Source: Myxococcales bacterium (GTDB lineage: Bacteria > Myxococcota_A > Polyangia > Polyangiales > Polyangiaceae). Taken from it: a DNA stretch of 56,476 bases. Each line of letters opens with the position of its first letter. The first letter of the stretch is position 1. The translations under genes and the position numbers were made by a program. The stretch is taken from the NCBI GenBank assembly GCA_021847645.1, contig JAJZQG010000021.1:1-56476 (forward strand), read 5' to 3'. Under the pieces are notes generated by a model that ran no database searches, was not told the DNA's origin, and was given only the letters and a program-made list of their open reading frames with translations. This document shows, piece after piece, positions 33,734 through 42,098 of this stretch.

Positions 33734-35782
33734 TCAGGCCGCCCCGTCGGTCGGTACCAGCAGCATGCGCACCGAGCGCGCCGGCACGGCGACATGGCTG
33801 CATGCGTGCGCCCTGGGCAGCCGCTCGCCGCTCCACGCATCGACCAGCGGCGCGACGAGGTCGAGCGGGATGCGCGCGTCGATGGCCTCGGTGGTCTCGT
33901 TGATAAGAAACAGCGCGGCCGGGCGCCCCTGCGTGTCGACGTGCAGCGTTGCGTGCAGCGAAGCTGAGCCCACCTCCAAGCGAGGGAGCTCCAGCGACTC
34001 TCGCGCTCTGTGCACGGCTTCGCCGATCGCTGCAGCCGCGCCGCTCAGCAGCAGCGGCACCCCGTCGACCACCGGCCAGTGCTCGGTCTCGGGCACGGCG
34101 GGCAGCGGACGAAGCGCAGCGTCTCGGCACGGCGCAGCGGGCCCAAAGGTTACGCAGCCTCCCGCGCGTGCAAATCGGTCGAGCGCCCGAAGCATGGCGG
34201 GGTCGACCGCGCCGGCCGGGGTCGAGACGATCGCCCATCGCGCCTGATGAAGCGCGACCTCCGGCTCGTCATCCCACGCATGGCCGAATGACAACCCCTC
34301 TGATTCGAGCGCCTGCTCGACCCGCTCGACGAAGCTCTCGCCCGCGATGGCCACCGGGCTGCCGGTACCCAGCTCGTCCTCGAAGCAGCGCTGTCGCGCA
34401 CCCGAGCCCATCACCGCGAACGCGGCGCCGGACATGGGACCGAAAGCGTGCATCACACGCTCGAGCCTGGCCTGGGTGCGTGACGTGATGATGCGCACCG
34501 GCGCGGGGCGCCGAAGCGACGCGAACCTCGCTTGATCCAGGATTGACAGCAGCGTACGCCAGAACGACGCCGAGCCTCGCACCCGCCCGTGCGCGTCGAT
34601 GGGAGCGCCGATCCAACGATCGCGCTCGACGACCATGTACATGTTGAACCCGCGCAGGCCGTAGGCCAGGGCCGTGAGCACCGTGAAAGCGTTGTCGCGC
34701 ACGCTCATGGCCGGAAGCATGAACGGGAAGCCCGCGCCCAGCTCGCACGCGAACGGCGGCACGCCCAGCGCGTCGCCCCGCAACGCGAGCGTGCTCGTGC
34801 GGCGAGCGATGGCCCGCCGGCTCGCCGGACCCGCCACGTAGTAGTAGTCGAGCCCCAGCAGGTCGACCGTCCTGCCGATGTCGCCGATGGCCGCGGGCGC
34901 CGCATGCTCGGCGATGGGCAGGTTGTGCGTGGTGGGAACCTCACCCAAGCCCGCCTTTCGCAGGCGCTTGCTAACGCGACGCAGGAACCGCGTGACCATG
35001 CGCTCCTGCAGTTCCGCCCAATCGAGGTACATCGGCAGCTCGTCGAGGCTGCGCGCCTCGAACCTCGCGGGAGGCACCATCGCGGCGAAGCTGTCGAGCT
35101 CCAGGCCGTAGGCCGTGCGCGGCGAGGCTCCCTCGCCGTACTTGTGAGCGAGGAACTTGCGATACAGCGCCAGCGCGTCCGGGTGCCAGTCCTGGTCGTA
35201 GGCACCGTCGCGGAAGTACAGCGTGGCCTCGTTGTCCACCTGCACCAGCACGATCGGGCCCTCCGGCCACCGCAACGGCGACAGCACCTTGCCCAACGCC
35301 TCGAGCCACATGGTGGTCTGATTGAGAAAGGTCTCCGACGCGAAGCTCGGCACCGGAAACGCCACCGGCGGCACCGGCAGCACGACCGGCTTGCCTGACG
35401 GGGATCGGGCCTGGTTGCGCTCGTCCCACAGCACGCGCTTGGGAATGCCGAACCAGCTCAGCTCCGCATTGATGTGCGGGCCCGGCCGCACGATCGCGTA
35501 CATGCCCAGCTCGTGCACCAGCCGCAGGAACGCGGCGACGTCGTTCCGTGATTGCACCTCGCCGAAGTCGAAGCGGCCCTTGTCCAGCTCGTGCACGCCC
35601 CACGGCACGTACACGTCGATCAGCCGGACGCCCAGCTCGCGCGACGCCTCCAGACACACGCGCCACTCGGACGGCTCGAGCCGCCAGTAGTGCACCGAGC
35701 CCGCGTACAGGGGAACCACCTGGTCGCCGACCAGCAATCCTTCCCGGCACACCCGAACCGTGGGCGCAGCTTCTCGCGGCAT
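33734..35782 (-). CDS. Glycoside hydrolase family 35 beta-galactosidase-like protein
   Basis: A 682-residue protein with a TIM-barrel N-terminal half. GH35 features are LYAGSVHYWRLEPSEWRVCL, LIDVYVPWGVHE, YAIVRPGPHINAELSWFGIP, the probable acid/base Glu in LVQVDNEATLYF (near residue 182) and the probable nucleophile Glu in FACELGAGFPF (near 347). Both catalytic Glu are retained, although the surrounding residues differ from plant and bacterial GH35 consensus (usually VENEYG and TEFWTGW). The C-terminal half holds a beta-trimer-interface-like domain and a jelly-roll-like end. No signal peptide is visible, so action is cytoplasmic. It follows the sugar-kinase-like gene by 37 bases and probably forms a transcription unit with it. 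The substrate is unknown. Confidence 0.82.
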   Translation of the reverse strand: MPREAAPTVRVCREGLLVGDQVVPLYAGSVHYWRLEPSEWRVCLEASRELGVRLIDVYVPWGVHELDKGRFDFGEVQSRNDVAAFLRLVHELGMYAIVRPGPHINAELSWFGIPKRVLWDERNQARSPSGKPVVLPVPPVAFPVPSFASETFLNQTTMWLEALGKVLSPLRWPEGPIVLVQVDNEATLYFRDGAYDQDWHPDALALYRKFLAHKYGEGASPRTAYGLELDSFAAMVPPARFEARSLDELPMYLDWAELQERMVTRFLRRVSKRLRKAGLGEVPTTHNLPIAEHAAPAAIGDIGRTVDLLGLDYYYVAGPASRRAIARRTSTLALRGDALGVPPFACELGAGFPFMLPAMSVRDNAFTVLTALAYGLRGFNMYMVVERDRWIGAPIDAHGRVRGSASFWRTLLSILDQARFASLRRPAPVRIITSRTQARLERVMHAFGPMSGAAFAVMGSGARQRCFEDELGTGSPVAIAGESFVERVEQALESEGLSFGHAWDDEPEVALHQARWAIVSTPAGAVDPAMLRALDRFARAGGCVTFGPAAPCRDAALRPLPAVPETEHWPVVDGVPLLLSGAAAAIGEAVHRARESLELPRLEVGSASLHATLHVDTQGRPAALFLINETTEAIDARIPLDLVAPLVDAWSGERLPRAHACSHVAVPARSVRMLLVPTDGAA

Positions 35783-35819
35783 CGTGGCCGCCGATACTAC
35801 CTGCGCCGTCGGCGTGCCG

Positions 35820-36860
35820 CTACGAAAGCACGGACTGCAGGATCCGACGCAACCTCGCCATGTCCGGATCGTCGATCAGCCGGTCGAGCGACACGCGTAC
35901 CTTGTGCAGCGTGGGCTCCACGAACTGCAGGTACGACGAGTCCTTCTTGACGCGATCGATGAACACGAAACGTCCGGCGTCCTTGAGCTTGCGCTGCACC
36001 GTCACCAGGTCGAAGTGCCGCACCAGCAGCGAGCGCTCCTCGCCGCCCAGGCCCTTCTCCTCGGCGTAGTCGGCCAGCCGCTGCTCCACGAACGCCCGGT
36101 CGAAGCTCTGGTAGCTGTCGTTGAGCAGCGCCACCAGGTCGTAGACCGACGGCCCCATCAGCGAGTCCTGGAAGTCCACCCAGGCCAGGTCGATGCGCGC
36201 GTCGGTGCCGTGAATGACCATCAGGTTGCGGCTCTGGTAGTCGCGGTGCACGAAGCCCCGCGGCAGCGACGAGATGCGCCTCGCCAGCCGGTCCGAGATG
36301 GCGTCGAACTCCGCGCGATCCGCGGCCGGCAGCGGACGATCGAGCGCGTCCATGCCCCACTCGCGGAAGTGGTCCAGCTCCCAGCGCAGCAAGTCGAAAT
36401 CGAAGGCGCGCGTGCGTACCACGCTGTCATCCGGCAGATCGGCCAGCCGCAATTGCGCCCGCGCCAGGTCGCGCACCGCCGTCTCGTAGACCAGCGGCTT
36501 GCGATGCGGATGAGCCAGCAGATGCTCGGCCATCGTGTCGTCGCCCAGGTCCTCGACCAGCGTCCAGCCCTTGGCGGTGCCGTCCGCGATGAGCGAAGGC
36601 ACGCGAATGCCGCGCTCGCTCAGCAGCTCCTGCACCTCGAGGTACGGCCAGCGGCGGGGCTTGGTGTCCTTGACGATCTCGTCGGACTTGTCGAGGTCCG
36701 GCACGAACATCGCCACAGCCGAGCCAGGTGCGGACGCCAACTGCACGCGGAAGAACTTGCGGGTCGAGGCGCCGCCAGGCATCGCGTCGATGCGCACCGG
36801 GGGCTTGCCGGTCGTGTCGGTAACGAGAGCGCGAAGGTCGTCGAGGTCGAGAGTAAACAC
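35820..36860 (-). CDS. Aminoglycoside-phosphotransferase-fold kinase, AmgK-like (cell-wall sugar kinase candidate)
   Basis: A 346-residue APH/ChoK-fold kinase. FVHRDYQSRNLMV (near residue 203) is the catalytic loop with Asp, and WVDFQDSLMGPSVYDLVALL carries the metal-binding Asp. The wording FQDSLMGPxxYDLVSLL and the N-terminal GGASTRKFFRV match the AmgK group, which phosphorylates N-acetylmuramate and N-acetylglucosamine at the anomeric position for peptidoglycan recycling. An antibiotic-resistance role is unlikely given that motif. The start is GTG 36860, 6 bases after a TGCTAACCA box, and there is no ribosome binding site. Neighbours are alaS upstream and a GH35 glycosidase downstream. Confidence 0.8.
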   Translation of the reverse strand: MFTLDLDDLRALVTDTTGKPPVRIDAMPGGASTRKFFRVQLASAPGSAVAMFVPDLDKSDEIVKDTKPRRWPYLEVQELLSERGIRVPSLIADGTAKGWTLVEDLGDDTMAEHLLAHPHRKPLVYETAVRDLARAQLRLADLPDDSVVRTRAFDFDLLRWELDHFREWGMDALDRPLPAADRAEFDAISDRLARRISSLPRGFVHRDYQSRNLMVIHGTDARIDLAWVDFQDSLMGPSVYDLVALLNDSYQSFDRAFVEQRLADYAEEKGLGGEERSLLVRHFDLVTVQRKLKDAGRFVFIDRVKKDSSYLQFVEPTLHKVRVSLDRLIDDPDMARLRRILQSVLS

Positions 36861-36866
36861 GAGGTT

Positions 36867-36875
36867 TGGTTAGCA
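36867..36875 (-). promoter_or_regulatory. TGCTA box before the AmgK-like gene
   Basis: TGCTAACCA on the minus strand ends 6 bases before the GTG at 36860. The hexamer is a weak -10, but the position matches the other leaderless candidates. Confidence 0.25.
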
Positions 36876-36927
36876 GAACCGGACGCGGCTGGCCCAGTTG
36901 GCGGCGAAGGGTACCGAGTCGGGAAGC

Positions 36928-39633
36928 TCACGCGCCCAGCAACTTCGCCGCCTCCACGTACACGCTCTCGATCGCCTCGTCGAGCTTCGAGGGGTCCGGC
37001 CCGCCGGCCTGCGCCATGTCCGGCCTACCGCCGCCCGAGCCGCCCACTACCTTCGCCACCGGACGAATCAGGTCGCCCGCCTTGATGCGCGAGGTGACGC
37101 CCTTGGTCACCGTCGCCACCAGCGTCGCCTTGCCGCCCGCGTTCGCGCCAATCACCACCACCGCGTCGCCAAGCTTGTCCCGCAGCTTGTCCGCCATGTC
37201 GCGGATCGCAGCCACGTCCGCCACGTCGGCCCGCACCGCCAGCACCTTGAGCCCCGCGATGTCGCGCGCCTTGCCCAGCATCGTCTCGACCCCGCCGCCT
37301 TCGCCCATCGCCAGCTTGCGGTTGAGCTCCGAGACCTGCTTCTCCAGGTCCTTCTGCCCGGCCATCAGCTTCTCGAGCTTGTCGGTCAGCTCCACGCCCT
37401 CGGACTTCGTGATCTTCTGCGCCCGCTTGATCGTGCCCTCGAGCTCCCGCACGTACGCCAGCGACTGCATCCCGGTCGCCGCCTCGATGCGACGCACCCC
37501 GGCCGCGATCCCGCTCTCGCTGAGGATCTTGAACAGCCCGATGTCGCCCGTGGCCCGCGCGTGCGTGCCGCCGCACAGCTCCACCGAGTCCGGCGTCATC
37601 GTCAGCACCCGCACCACGTCGCCGTACTTCTCCTCGAAGATCGCCATGGCGCCCAGCTTCTTCGCCTCCGCGATCGGCAGCACCTGCGTCTCCACCGGCG
37701 CGTTGAGCAGCACCTTCTCGTTGACCAGGTCCTCGATCTTCTGCAGCTCCTCGGGCTCCACGGGCTTGCCGTGCGTGAAGTCGAACCGCAGCCGGTCCGG
37801 CCCGACCAGCGAGCCCTTCTGCTGCGCGTGCGCACCCAGCACCTTGCGAAGCGCGTAGTGAAGCAGGTGCGTCGCCGAGTGGTTGCGCCTCGTCGCCGAT
37901 CGCTGCGCGTGGTTGACCTGCGCCGTAACCTTGTCGCCCACCGCGATCGCATGCTCTTCAGCCTTGATCTTGTGCACCCACAGGCCGTCGATCGGCTTCT
38001 GCACATCGGCCACGGTCGCCACGACCGCGTTGCCCTGGCGCAGCCAGCCAGTGTCGCCCATCTGCCCGCCCGACTCGCCGTAGAACGGCGTCACATCCAG
38101 CACCGCCTCGGCCTCGAGACCCGCCTCGACCTTGTCGACCATCTCGCCGCCCTGCACCAGTGCCACCACCGTGCTCTCGGGCCACGTCTCGTGGTCGTAG
38201 CCCACGAAGCGCACCTTGCCCTCGGGCACCTTCTCGAGCGCGTGTCGATACGCCTGTACCACCGAAGCGTCCGCGTTGAGCTTGCTGCCCTCGCTGCGCG
38301 CCTTGGCCTCGTCCAGCGCTTTCTCGTAGCCCTCGGCGTCCACCGCGATCATGCGCTCGTCGCAGATGACCTGCGTCAGGTCCAGCGGGAAGCCGTACGT
38401 GTCGTAGAGCTTGAAGGCCGTCTCGCCCTTGAGCGTGCGCGAGCCCGCCTTGCGCATCTCCGTGAACTCGTCTTCCAGAATGCGCAATCCGCGCTCGATC
38501 GTCTCGCGGAACCGCACCTCTTCCTGCTCCGCAATCGACGCAATCAGCGCCCGACGCTCCCGCAGCTCCGGATAGATGTCGCCCATGCGGTCCACGACCT
38601 CGAGTGCCACGTGGTGCAAGAACGGCTTCTGGATGCCCAGCCGGTGCCCGTGCCGTATGGCCCGGCGCATCACGCGGCGAAGAACATACGGCCGGCCATC
38701 GCGGTCGGGCGTGATGCCCTCGGCGATCAGGAACGCGGTCAGACGCGCGTGGTCCGCGATCACGCGCATCGACACGTCGTCGTCGGCCATCGAGCCGCCA
38801 TAGCGCTTGCCGCTGATCGACGCCGCCTTCTCGACGAGCGGGCGCAGCAGGTCGCAGTCGTAGTTCGACGACGCGCCCTGCAGCACGCCCGCGATGCGCT
38901 CGAGGCCGGCGCCGGTGTCCACGCAGGGCGCGGGCAGCGGGTCGAGCTTGGCGACGCCGTCGGTGATCGACCGATCGAACTGCATGAAGACCAGGTTCCA
39001 GATCTCCATCCAGCCCTTGCCGCTCGGGTCCGGTTCCTCGCCGAACTTGCCGAGGTCGATGTCGTCGCCGATGCAGTAGTGGATCTCGGAGCAGGGGCCG
39101 CACGGACCGGTGTCGCCCATCTGCCAGAAGTTGTCCTTCATCCCCAGGCCGAAGATGCGTTCGTCCGAGAAGCCCGTGACCTTGCGCCAGATCGCGCGCG
39201 CTTCGTCGTCGGCCGGGATGCCGTTCTCGCCGCCGAACACAGTGATGACCATGCGCTTGGGGTCCAGGCCGAAGTCCTTGGTGACCAGCTCCCAGGCGTA
39301 GGCGATGGCGTCTTGCTTGAAGTAGTCGCCGAACGAGAAGTTGCCCAGCATCTCGAAGAACGTGTGGTGGCGCGCGGTGCGGCCCACGTTCTCCAGGTCG
39401 TTGTGCTTGCCGCTGATGCGGATGCACTTCTGGCTGGAGGTGGCGCGCGTGTAGGCGCGCTTGTCCTTGCCGGTGAACACGTCCTTGAACTGGACCATGC
39501 CGGCGTTGACGAACAGCAGGGTCGGGTCGTTCGAGGGGATGAGCGAAGCGGACGGCACGATCTCGTGGCCGTTGCGGCGGAAGAAGTCGAGGAACGTCTG
39601 GCGGATCTGGGAGGCGGTGGTGGGTCGGGACAT
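36928..39633 (-). CDS. alaS: Alanine-tRNA ligase
   Basis: A 901-residue class II aminoacyl-tRNA synthetase that charges tRNA-Ala. It starts MSRPTTASQIRQTFLDFFRRNGHEIV; the catalytic core has DPTLLFVNAGMVQFKDVF and RTARHHTFFEMLGNFSFGDYF. The editing domain has HSATHLLHYALRKVLG and CGGTHARATGDIG (zinc ligands that clear Ser/Gly mischarging). The C-Ala domain ends with the Gly-rich GGSGGGRPDMAQAGG, which matches the usual C-terminal motif. The ATG at 39633 fits family starts; the longer frame adds 26 unlikely residues. The enzyme is complete and the length normal. dtd at 8863 acts on mischarged tRNA as well, but is not linked in position. Confidence 0.97.
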   Translation of the reverse strand: MSRPTTASQIRQTFLDFFRRNGHEIVPSASLIPSNDPTLLFVNAGMVQFKDVFTGKDKRAYTRATSSQKCIRISGKHNDLENVGRTARHHTFFEMLGNFSFGDYFKQDAIAYAWELVTKDFGLDPKRMVITVFGGENGIPADDEARAIWRKVTGFSDERIFGLGMKDNFWQMGDTGPCGPCSEIHYCIGDDIDLGKFGEEPDPSGKGWMEIWNLVFMQFDRSITDGVAKLDPLPAPCVDTGAGLERIAGVLQGASSNYDCDLLRPLVEKAASISGKRYGGSMADDDVSMRVIADHARLTAFLIAEGITPDRDGRPYVLRRVMRRAIRHGHRLGIQKPFLHHVALEVVDRMGDIYPELRERRALIASIAEQEEVRFRETIERGLRILEDEFTEMRKAGSRTLKGETAFKLYDTYGFPLDLTQVICDERMIAVDAEGYEKALDEAKARSEGSKLNADASVVQAYRHALEKVPEGKVRFVGYDHETWPESTVVALVQGGEMVDKVEAGLEAEAVLDVTPFYGESGGQMGDTGWLRQGNAVVATVADVQKPIDGLWVHKIKAEEHAIAVGDKVTAQVNHAQRSATRRNHSATHLLHYALRKVLGAHAQQKGSLVGPDRLRFDFTHGKPVEPEELQKIEDLVNEKVLLNAPVETQVLPIAEAKKLGAMAIFEEKYGDVVRVLTMTPDSVELCGGTHARATGDIGLFKILSESGIAAGVRRIEAATGMQSLAYVRELEGTIKRAQKITKSEGVELTDKLEKLMAGQKDLEKQVSELNRKLAMGEGGGVETMLGKARDIAGLKVLAVRADVADVAAIRDMADKLRDKLGDAVVVIGANAGGKATLVATVTKGVTSRIKAGDLIRPVAKVVGGSGGGRPDMAQAGGPDPSKLDEAIESVYVEAAKLLGA

Positions 39634-39693
39634 GGCGGCAGGTACGTAGTCTGAAGCGGGGCGGCGCGGAAGGGCCGATCGAGCGGTGGGAAA

Positions 39694-39797
39694 ACTAGGA
39701 GCCAGGAACACGGGAACACGGGAAGTGGATCCGGGAATGGGACCGGCAACTGCGCCCCGTTCCGTGTTCGCCTTCCCCTGTTCCTACTTCCTACTTC
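39694..39797. repeat. Long imperfect inverted repeat (foldback) between alaS and an OmpA lipoprotein gene
   Basis: The left arm (about 39694-39725) contains TAGGA, AGGAACA and GGGAACACGGG in order. The right arm (about 39759-39797) contains the complements TTCCGTGTTC, CTGTTCCT and TTCCTA. The arms pair over roughly 30 bases with small bulges and enclose about 35 bases that include GGATCC. It sits in the divergent promoter region of alaS and the lipoprotein gene at 39932; the rest of the 298-base gap shows no gene. Confidence 0.5.
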
Positions 39798-39931
39798 TCT
39801 GCCCCCGCCCAGTGCGTCCCCGACGCCCCGCGTCGCATGCCCGCACGATCCGCTTGCAGCGCGCCGCGAAGGGAGCCAAGTTCGGCAGCGTAACCGGCCC
39901 CGGCCGGGATCGGGAAGGAGAACGACGGCAC

Positions 39932-40825
39932 ATGAAGGCATACCGCTTCGCGCTCTTGTGTTTGGTTGGGCTCGCGCTCGCCTCGGCAGGCTGCGGCCAC
40001 TCCGAGGAGGAGTGGCAGGCGCAGCTCGCCAAGTACAACCAGGAGGTCCAGAAGAACCAGGCCGCCCAGAAGCAGCTAGCCGACACCCGGCAGCAGCTCG
40101 ACGGCGCCAAGTCGCGCGTGAGCGAGCTCGAGTCGCAGCTGCAGGCCATGGGCATGGACATGAACAAGCTCAACGAGGCCCTGGCGACCAAGGGCCAGGC
40201 GCTCGACAGCGTCAACAGCGACCTGGCGCAGATGCGTACCGCCCTGGCCGACTACCAGGCCCGCGCCCGCACCCTGGAGGCCATCAAGGCCCGCATGCTC
40301 GCCCTGCGCAAGAAGCTCGAGGCCCTCACGGCCCTGGGCCTGAAGGTCAACATCCGCCACAACCGCATGATCATCAGCCTGCCTGGCGACATCCTGTTCG
40401 ACTCGGGCAAGACCGACCTCAAGCCCGAGGGCAAGAAGGTCCTGCTCGAGGTCGCCAAGGTCATCCGCACCGACCCGCAGCTTCTCGAGCGTGACTTCCA
40501 GGTCGCCGGCCACACCGACAACAAGCCCCTGAGCGGCCCGCCCTACTACGACAACTGGGGCCTGAGCCTCTTCCGCGCCCGCGAGGTGCTCAAGTTCCTC
40601 ATCTCGCCCACCGACATCAAACCCAGCGGCGTCGGCCCCGGCCGCGTCGAGCCCGGCGGCGGCCTGCCCCCGTCGCACTGGAGCGCCTCCGGCTATGCCG
40701 ACACCTACCCGTTCGTCCCCAACGACAACGCGCAGGACATGCAGAAGAACCGCCGCGTCGAGCTCATCGTCATGCCCAACATGGAAGAAATGCTCGACCT
40801 CAAGTCGCTCACCAACGTTCAGTAG
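39932..40825 (+). CDS. OmpA-family lipoprotein with coiled coil (second copy)
   Basis: A 297-residue protein of the same layout as the one at 5392-6294. The signal sequence MKAYRFALLCLVGLALASAGC ends at a lipobox-like Cys21. A Gln/Lys/Ala-rich coiled coil runs over residues about 25-125. The OmpA domain (about 140-290) has DILFDSGKTDLKPEGKK, VAGHTDNKPL and NRRVELIV; a Pro/Gly-rich loop (IKPSGVGPGRVEPGGGLPPS) is inserted before the last strand region. AAGGAG at 39915-39920 supports the ATG at 39932. Likely a periplasmic tether binding peptidoglycan. Downstream lies the 42-bp repeat array, so its mRNA may end within or before that array. Confidence 0.88.
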   Translation: MKAYRFALLCLVGLALASAGCGHSEEEWQAQLAKYNQEVQKNQAAQKQLADTRQQLDGAKSRVSELESQLQAMGMDMNKLNEALATKGQALDSVNSDLAQMRTALADYQARARTLEAIKARMLALRKKLEALTALGLKVNIRHNRMIISLPGDILFDSGKTDLKPEGKKVLLEVAKVIRTDPQLLERDFQVAGHTDNKPLSGPPYYDNWGLSLFRAREVLKFLISPTDIKPSGVGPGRVEPGGGLPPSHWSASGYADTYPFVPNDNAQDMQKNRRVELIVMPNMEEMLDLKSLTNVQ

Positions 40826-40897
40826 CCAAGCTCGCCTCCAACCGGGGCCGTCCCCAGCCTTGCAGCCCTGACGGACGGGCTCCACCTTCCAGCCCCT

Positions 40898-41123
40898 CGA
40901 CGAGCCTTCGTTCCGAATCCAAACCAGGCAAGGTGCGCTCGACGAGCCTTCGTTCCGGATCCAAACCAGGCAAGGTGCGCTCGACGAGCCTTCGTTCCGG
41001 ATCCAGACCAGGCAAGGTGCGCTCGACGAGCCTTCGTTCCGGATCCAAACCAGGCAAGGTGCGCTCGACGAGCCTTCGTTCCGGATCCAAACCAGGCAAG
41101 GTGCGCTCGACGAGCCTTCGTTC
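40898..41123. repeat. 42-bp tandem repeat array, five full copies plus a partial sixth
   Basis: Units start at 40898, 40940, 40982, 41024 and 41066, with a 16-base partial unit at 41108. The copies differ at only two positions (GAATCC in unit 1, AGACC in unit 3). Each unit boundary creates the dyad GCTCG-A-CGAGC (at 40937, 40979, 41021, 41063, 41105), and units 2-5 contain GGATCC. There are no unique spacers, so this is not CRISPR. It lies between two convergent genes. The long open frames over it exist because 42 is a multiple of three. Confidence 0.95.
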
Positions 41124-41198
41124 TGGGCCCAGTGCAGGTTCGTGAAGCCATCCGGGCCACGCTTGGCGATAAGCGCCCACTCTCGACGCTCCTTCCGC

Positions 41199-41609
41199 CT
41201 ACATCCGCCTCTGCCGTGCCGGTTCCCGCCAGAGCATCACCAGGACCGGCGGCAACGCCACCACCACGATGAGCGACGCCCAGTCCAGCCGGTGCTCGAG
41301 GTGCCAGACGCGCCAACCTTGCGAGCCGTGCGAGTACAGCTGCTGGAGCGTGAAGGCCGCGAACACGAAGGCGAACCACCGGGGGCGGGCGAGCAGGCCG
41401 GCAGCCAGGGCCAGGTTGATGCCTACAAACAGCGCATGGCGCCAGTCCGGCGAGGGCTCGGCGATGCCCGGCCAGGCGATGGCGGCGGCGTGGAACGCGG
41501 CGGCGCCGGCGAAGGCCAGCGCCAGGGCGAGGAACAGGACGCTCGATGCGCGGTGCGTCGCGCGGAGGCGGGGCTTGGGCGGGGGTTCGTGGAGCAATCC
41601 GTTCGACAT
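41199..41609 (-). CDS. Four-helix membrane protein of unknown function
   Basis: A 136-residue integral membrane protein with four hydrophobic segments: SSVLFLALALAFAGAAAFHAAA, ALFVGINLALAAGLLARPRW, FAFVFAAFTLQQLYSHG and LIVVVALPPVLVMLW. The layout, with a conserved-looking HALFVGIN and a His near QLYSHG, resembles small DoxX/DUF-type membrane proteins, but I cannot assign it. The ATG at 41609 sits 29 bases from the divergent GTG of the next gene. The shared region holds GGGTAGACTC, which reads as a -10 in the plus direction. Confidence 0.65.
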   Translation of the reverse strand: MSNGLLHEPPPKPRLRATHRASSVLFLALALAFAGAAAFHAAAIAWPGIAEPSPDWRHALFVGINLALAAGLLARPRWFAFVFAAFTLQQLYSHGSQGWRVWHLEHRLDWASLIVVVALPPVLVMLWREPARQRRM

Positions 41610-41638
41610 CGTGCGCCGGATTTGGGTAGACTCGAAGC

Positions 41639-42085
41639 GTGTTCGACAAGACGGAACGGCAGTTTTTCGCGGGTCAGGACGTCAACGGCATGCTCCAGAC
41701 CCTGCAACAGGTTCTGTACGCGAACGGCATAGCGCTGCAACAGACCGGGCCGACCACGTGGGCAGGGCGGGGCACGGTGCCGAGCTACGGCCTGGTGCCG
41801 CGGGTCTCGGTGCTGGCGTCCCCCACGCCGCAGGGCTTCTCGTTGGACGTGAGGGTCACGGCCGACACCGAAGGCAGCGGGATTGTGGTGCTCATCGTGC
41901 TGTGGTTCTTCTTCTTCCCAGCGGCCCTCATTCTCGGCTACATGGCCTGGCAGGACTTCCAACAGCGGCAGACCACCCTTCTGCAATCGATGTGGGGTCC
42001 GGTCAGCCACCTGTTTGTCGCGCCCAACTTCGGTCCGGTATTCGGCGCGCAGCCCATGCCGGGCGCACCGCCTCCACCGTATTGA
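41639..42085 (+). CDS. Small protein with one central membrane hairpin, unknown function
   Basis: A 148-residue protein starting at GTG 41639. Residues 1-80 form a soluble domain of alternating strands (MLQTLQQVLYANGIALQQTG, GFSLDVRVTAD). A strongly hydrophobic segment, GIVVLIVLWFFFFPAALILGYM, spans the membrane. The C terminus is Pro-rich (PMPGAPPPPY). A -10-like TAGACT ends 6 bases before the start and there is no ribosome binding site. It is 13 bases upstream of the PP2C phosphatase gene and on the same strand, so co-transcription is likely. No known family is recognised. Confidence 0.6.
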   Translation: MFDKTERQFFAGQDVNGMLQTLQQVLYANGIALQQTGPTTWAGRGTVPSYGLVPRVSVLASPTPQGFSLDVRVTADTEGSGIVVLIVLWFFFFPAALILGYMAWQDFQQRQTTLLQSMWGPVSHLFVAPNFGPVFGAQPMPGAPPPPY

Positions 42086-42098
42086 ACGGGAAGATTAC

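Noticed and set aside
35820..36860. Aminoglycoside-resistance phosphotransferase
   Set aside because: The catalytic-loop and DFQDSLMGP motifs match cell-wall-sugar kinases of the AmgK group, and the neighbours are housekeeping genes.
36898..39654. Open frame of about 920 codons opposite alaS
   Set aside because: It is a shadow of alaS, with the Leu/Arg/His-rich pattern typical of the antisense strand of GC-rich genes.
40898..41123. CRISPR array
   Set aside because: The repeats are contiguous, with no unique spacers, and no cas genes are in the window.
40809..41180. Open frames of both strands over the 42-bp repeats
   Set aside because: 42 is a multiple of three, so frames stay open by chance. 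The frames start and end in non-conserved sequence, and both strands are open.
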